This document shows, piece after piece, positions 6,105 through 6,347 of a stretch of DNA of 6,347 nucleotides (position 1 is its first letter; each line of letters begins with the position of its first letter). Made by a program: the position numbers and the translations under genes. Source of the DNA: Candidatus Falkowiibacteriota bacterium (GTDB taxonomy: Bacteria > Patescibacteriota > Patescibacteriia > Patescibacteriales > GWC2-42-12); contig JACQYU010000016.1 in the NCBI GenBank assembly GCA_016208065.1, forward strand, positions 1 to 6,347, read 5' to 3'. The notes below the pieces were generated by a model, which saw only the letters and a list, made by a program, of their open reading frames with translations, searched no databases and was not told the DNA's origin.

Positions 6105-6113
6105 TGTTAAAAT
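6105..6113 (+). promoter_or_regulatory. Candidate extended -10 promoter of the EamA-type gene
   Basis: TGTTAAAAT has a TGn extension followed by TAAAAT (5 of 6 against TATAAT), placing a start near 6120, about 19 nt before the ATG at 6139. No good -35 is seen. A second TATAAT (6059-6064) also lacks a good -35. No intrinsic terminator is visible in the 135-nt gap after aguA copy 2, so read-through from the cluster is also possible. Confidence 0.3.
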
Positions 6114-6138
6114 GACCATATAAACAAATTAGCAATTT

Positions 6139-6347
6139 ATGTGGCTTTTCATCACTATTTCGGCTTATTTTATTAATGCCGGCGTTTATGTAGCCGATAA
6201 ATTTTTACTATCCAAAAAAATACACTCTTCAATCGCTTATGCTTTCTACGTAGGCGTTTGGAGCATTTTTAATGCCTGTTTATTATTTTTTTGGCCTTGG
6301 ACGCCGAATCTGCGGGAGCTAACCCTTGATTTATTGGCCGGCCTTTT
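6139..6347 (+). CDS. EamA/DMT-type membrane protein (partial, N-terminal 69 codons)
   Basis: Seen: ATG at 6139 opens a frame that runs off the right edge. Two hydrophobic segments are visible, residues about 2-19 (WLFITISAYFINAGVYVA) and about 32-54 (ending CLLFFWPW), joined by a basic loop DKFLLSKKIHSS. The arrangement, with DKFLLSK after the first helix and YAFYVG in the second, is typical of EamA-domain (drug/metabolite transporter superfamily) proteins, which usually have ten helices. Substrate unknown. It follows the polyamine cluster on the same strand after 135 nt; polyamine export would be attractive, but nothing in the sequence shows it. No Shine-Dalgarno sequence is seen. Confidence 0.6.
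   Translation, partial: MWLFITISAYFINAGVYVADKFLLSKKIHSSIAYAFYVGVWSIFNACLLFFWPWTPNLRELTLDLLAGL

Noticed and set aside
6053..6111. Two 15-codon ORFs in the gap between aguA copy 2 and the EamA-type gene
   Set aside because: They overlap each other in different frames, have no ribosome binding site and no recognisable peptide; this gap shows only weak promoter-like hexamers.

Overview
The window looks like a polyamine-biosynthesis locus from a bacterium with AT-rich, TTA-rich coding. Most of its genes lack a Shine-Dalgarno sequence, and A/T-rich leaders sit in front of the start codons. With the tight gene packing and a small EamA-type membrane protein at the right edge, this suggests a streamlined genome such as a Candidate Phyla Radiation (Patescibacteria) member. 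That placement is inference; there is no rRNA or marker gene in the window.

Layout. On the minus strand at the left edge lies the first 88 codons of a saccharopine-dehydrogenase-family protein, best matched to carboxy(nor)spermidine dehydrogenase (1-265). Upstream of it, also on the minus strand, is an agmatine deiminase (aguA copy 1, 469-1542). This copy has its own consensus sigma-70 promoter, a perfect AGGAGG ribosome binding site and an intrinsic terminator. Divergently, on the plus strand, runs a compact cluster: aspartokinase (lysC, 1699-3036), aspartate-semialdehyde dehydrogenase (asd, about 3046-4084, with a disrupted 5' end), N-carbamoylputrescine amidase (aguB, 4101-4940) and a second, more canonical agmatine deiminase (aguA copy 2, 4960-6003). 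Gaps inside this cluster are 9-19 nt. After a 135-nt gap, an EamA/DMT-type membrane protein begins at 6139 and runs off the right edge.

How the genes fit together. AguA converts agmatine to N-carbamoylputrescine and AguB converts that to putrescine. LysC and Asd convert aspartate to aspartate semialdehyde. Carboxyspermidine dehydrogenase condenses putrescine with aspartate semialdehyde to carboxyspermidine, which a decarboxylase (not in the window) turns into spermidine. The window therefore encodes both branches feeding one condensing enzyme. The most economical reading is that lysC and asd here serve spermidine rather than lysine or threonine synthesis. Arginine decarboxylase and carboxyspermidine decarboxylase are not visible and would be expected outside the window.

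Points for a second look: two unlike agmatine deiminases side by side, one with foreign-looking codon use and expression signals; an asd gene whose NADP-binding N-terminus is shortened and out of frame; an aspartokinase with an altered KFGG motif and an ACT region that seems to lack lysine-contact residues; and a structured leader with a perfect dyad in front of the dehydrogenase gene.
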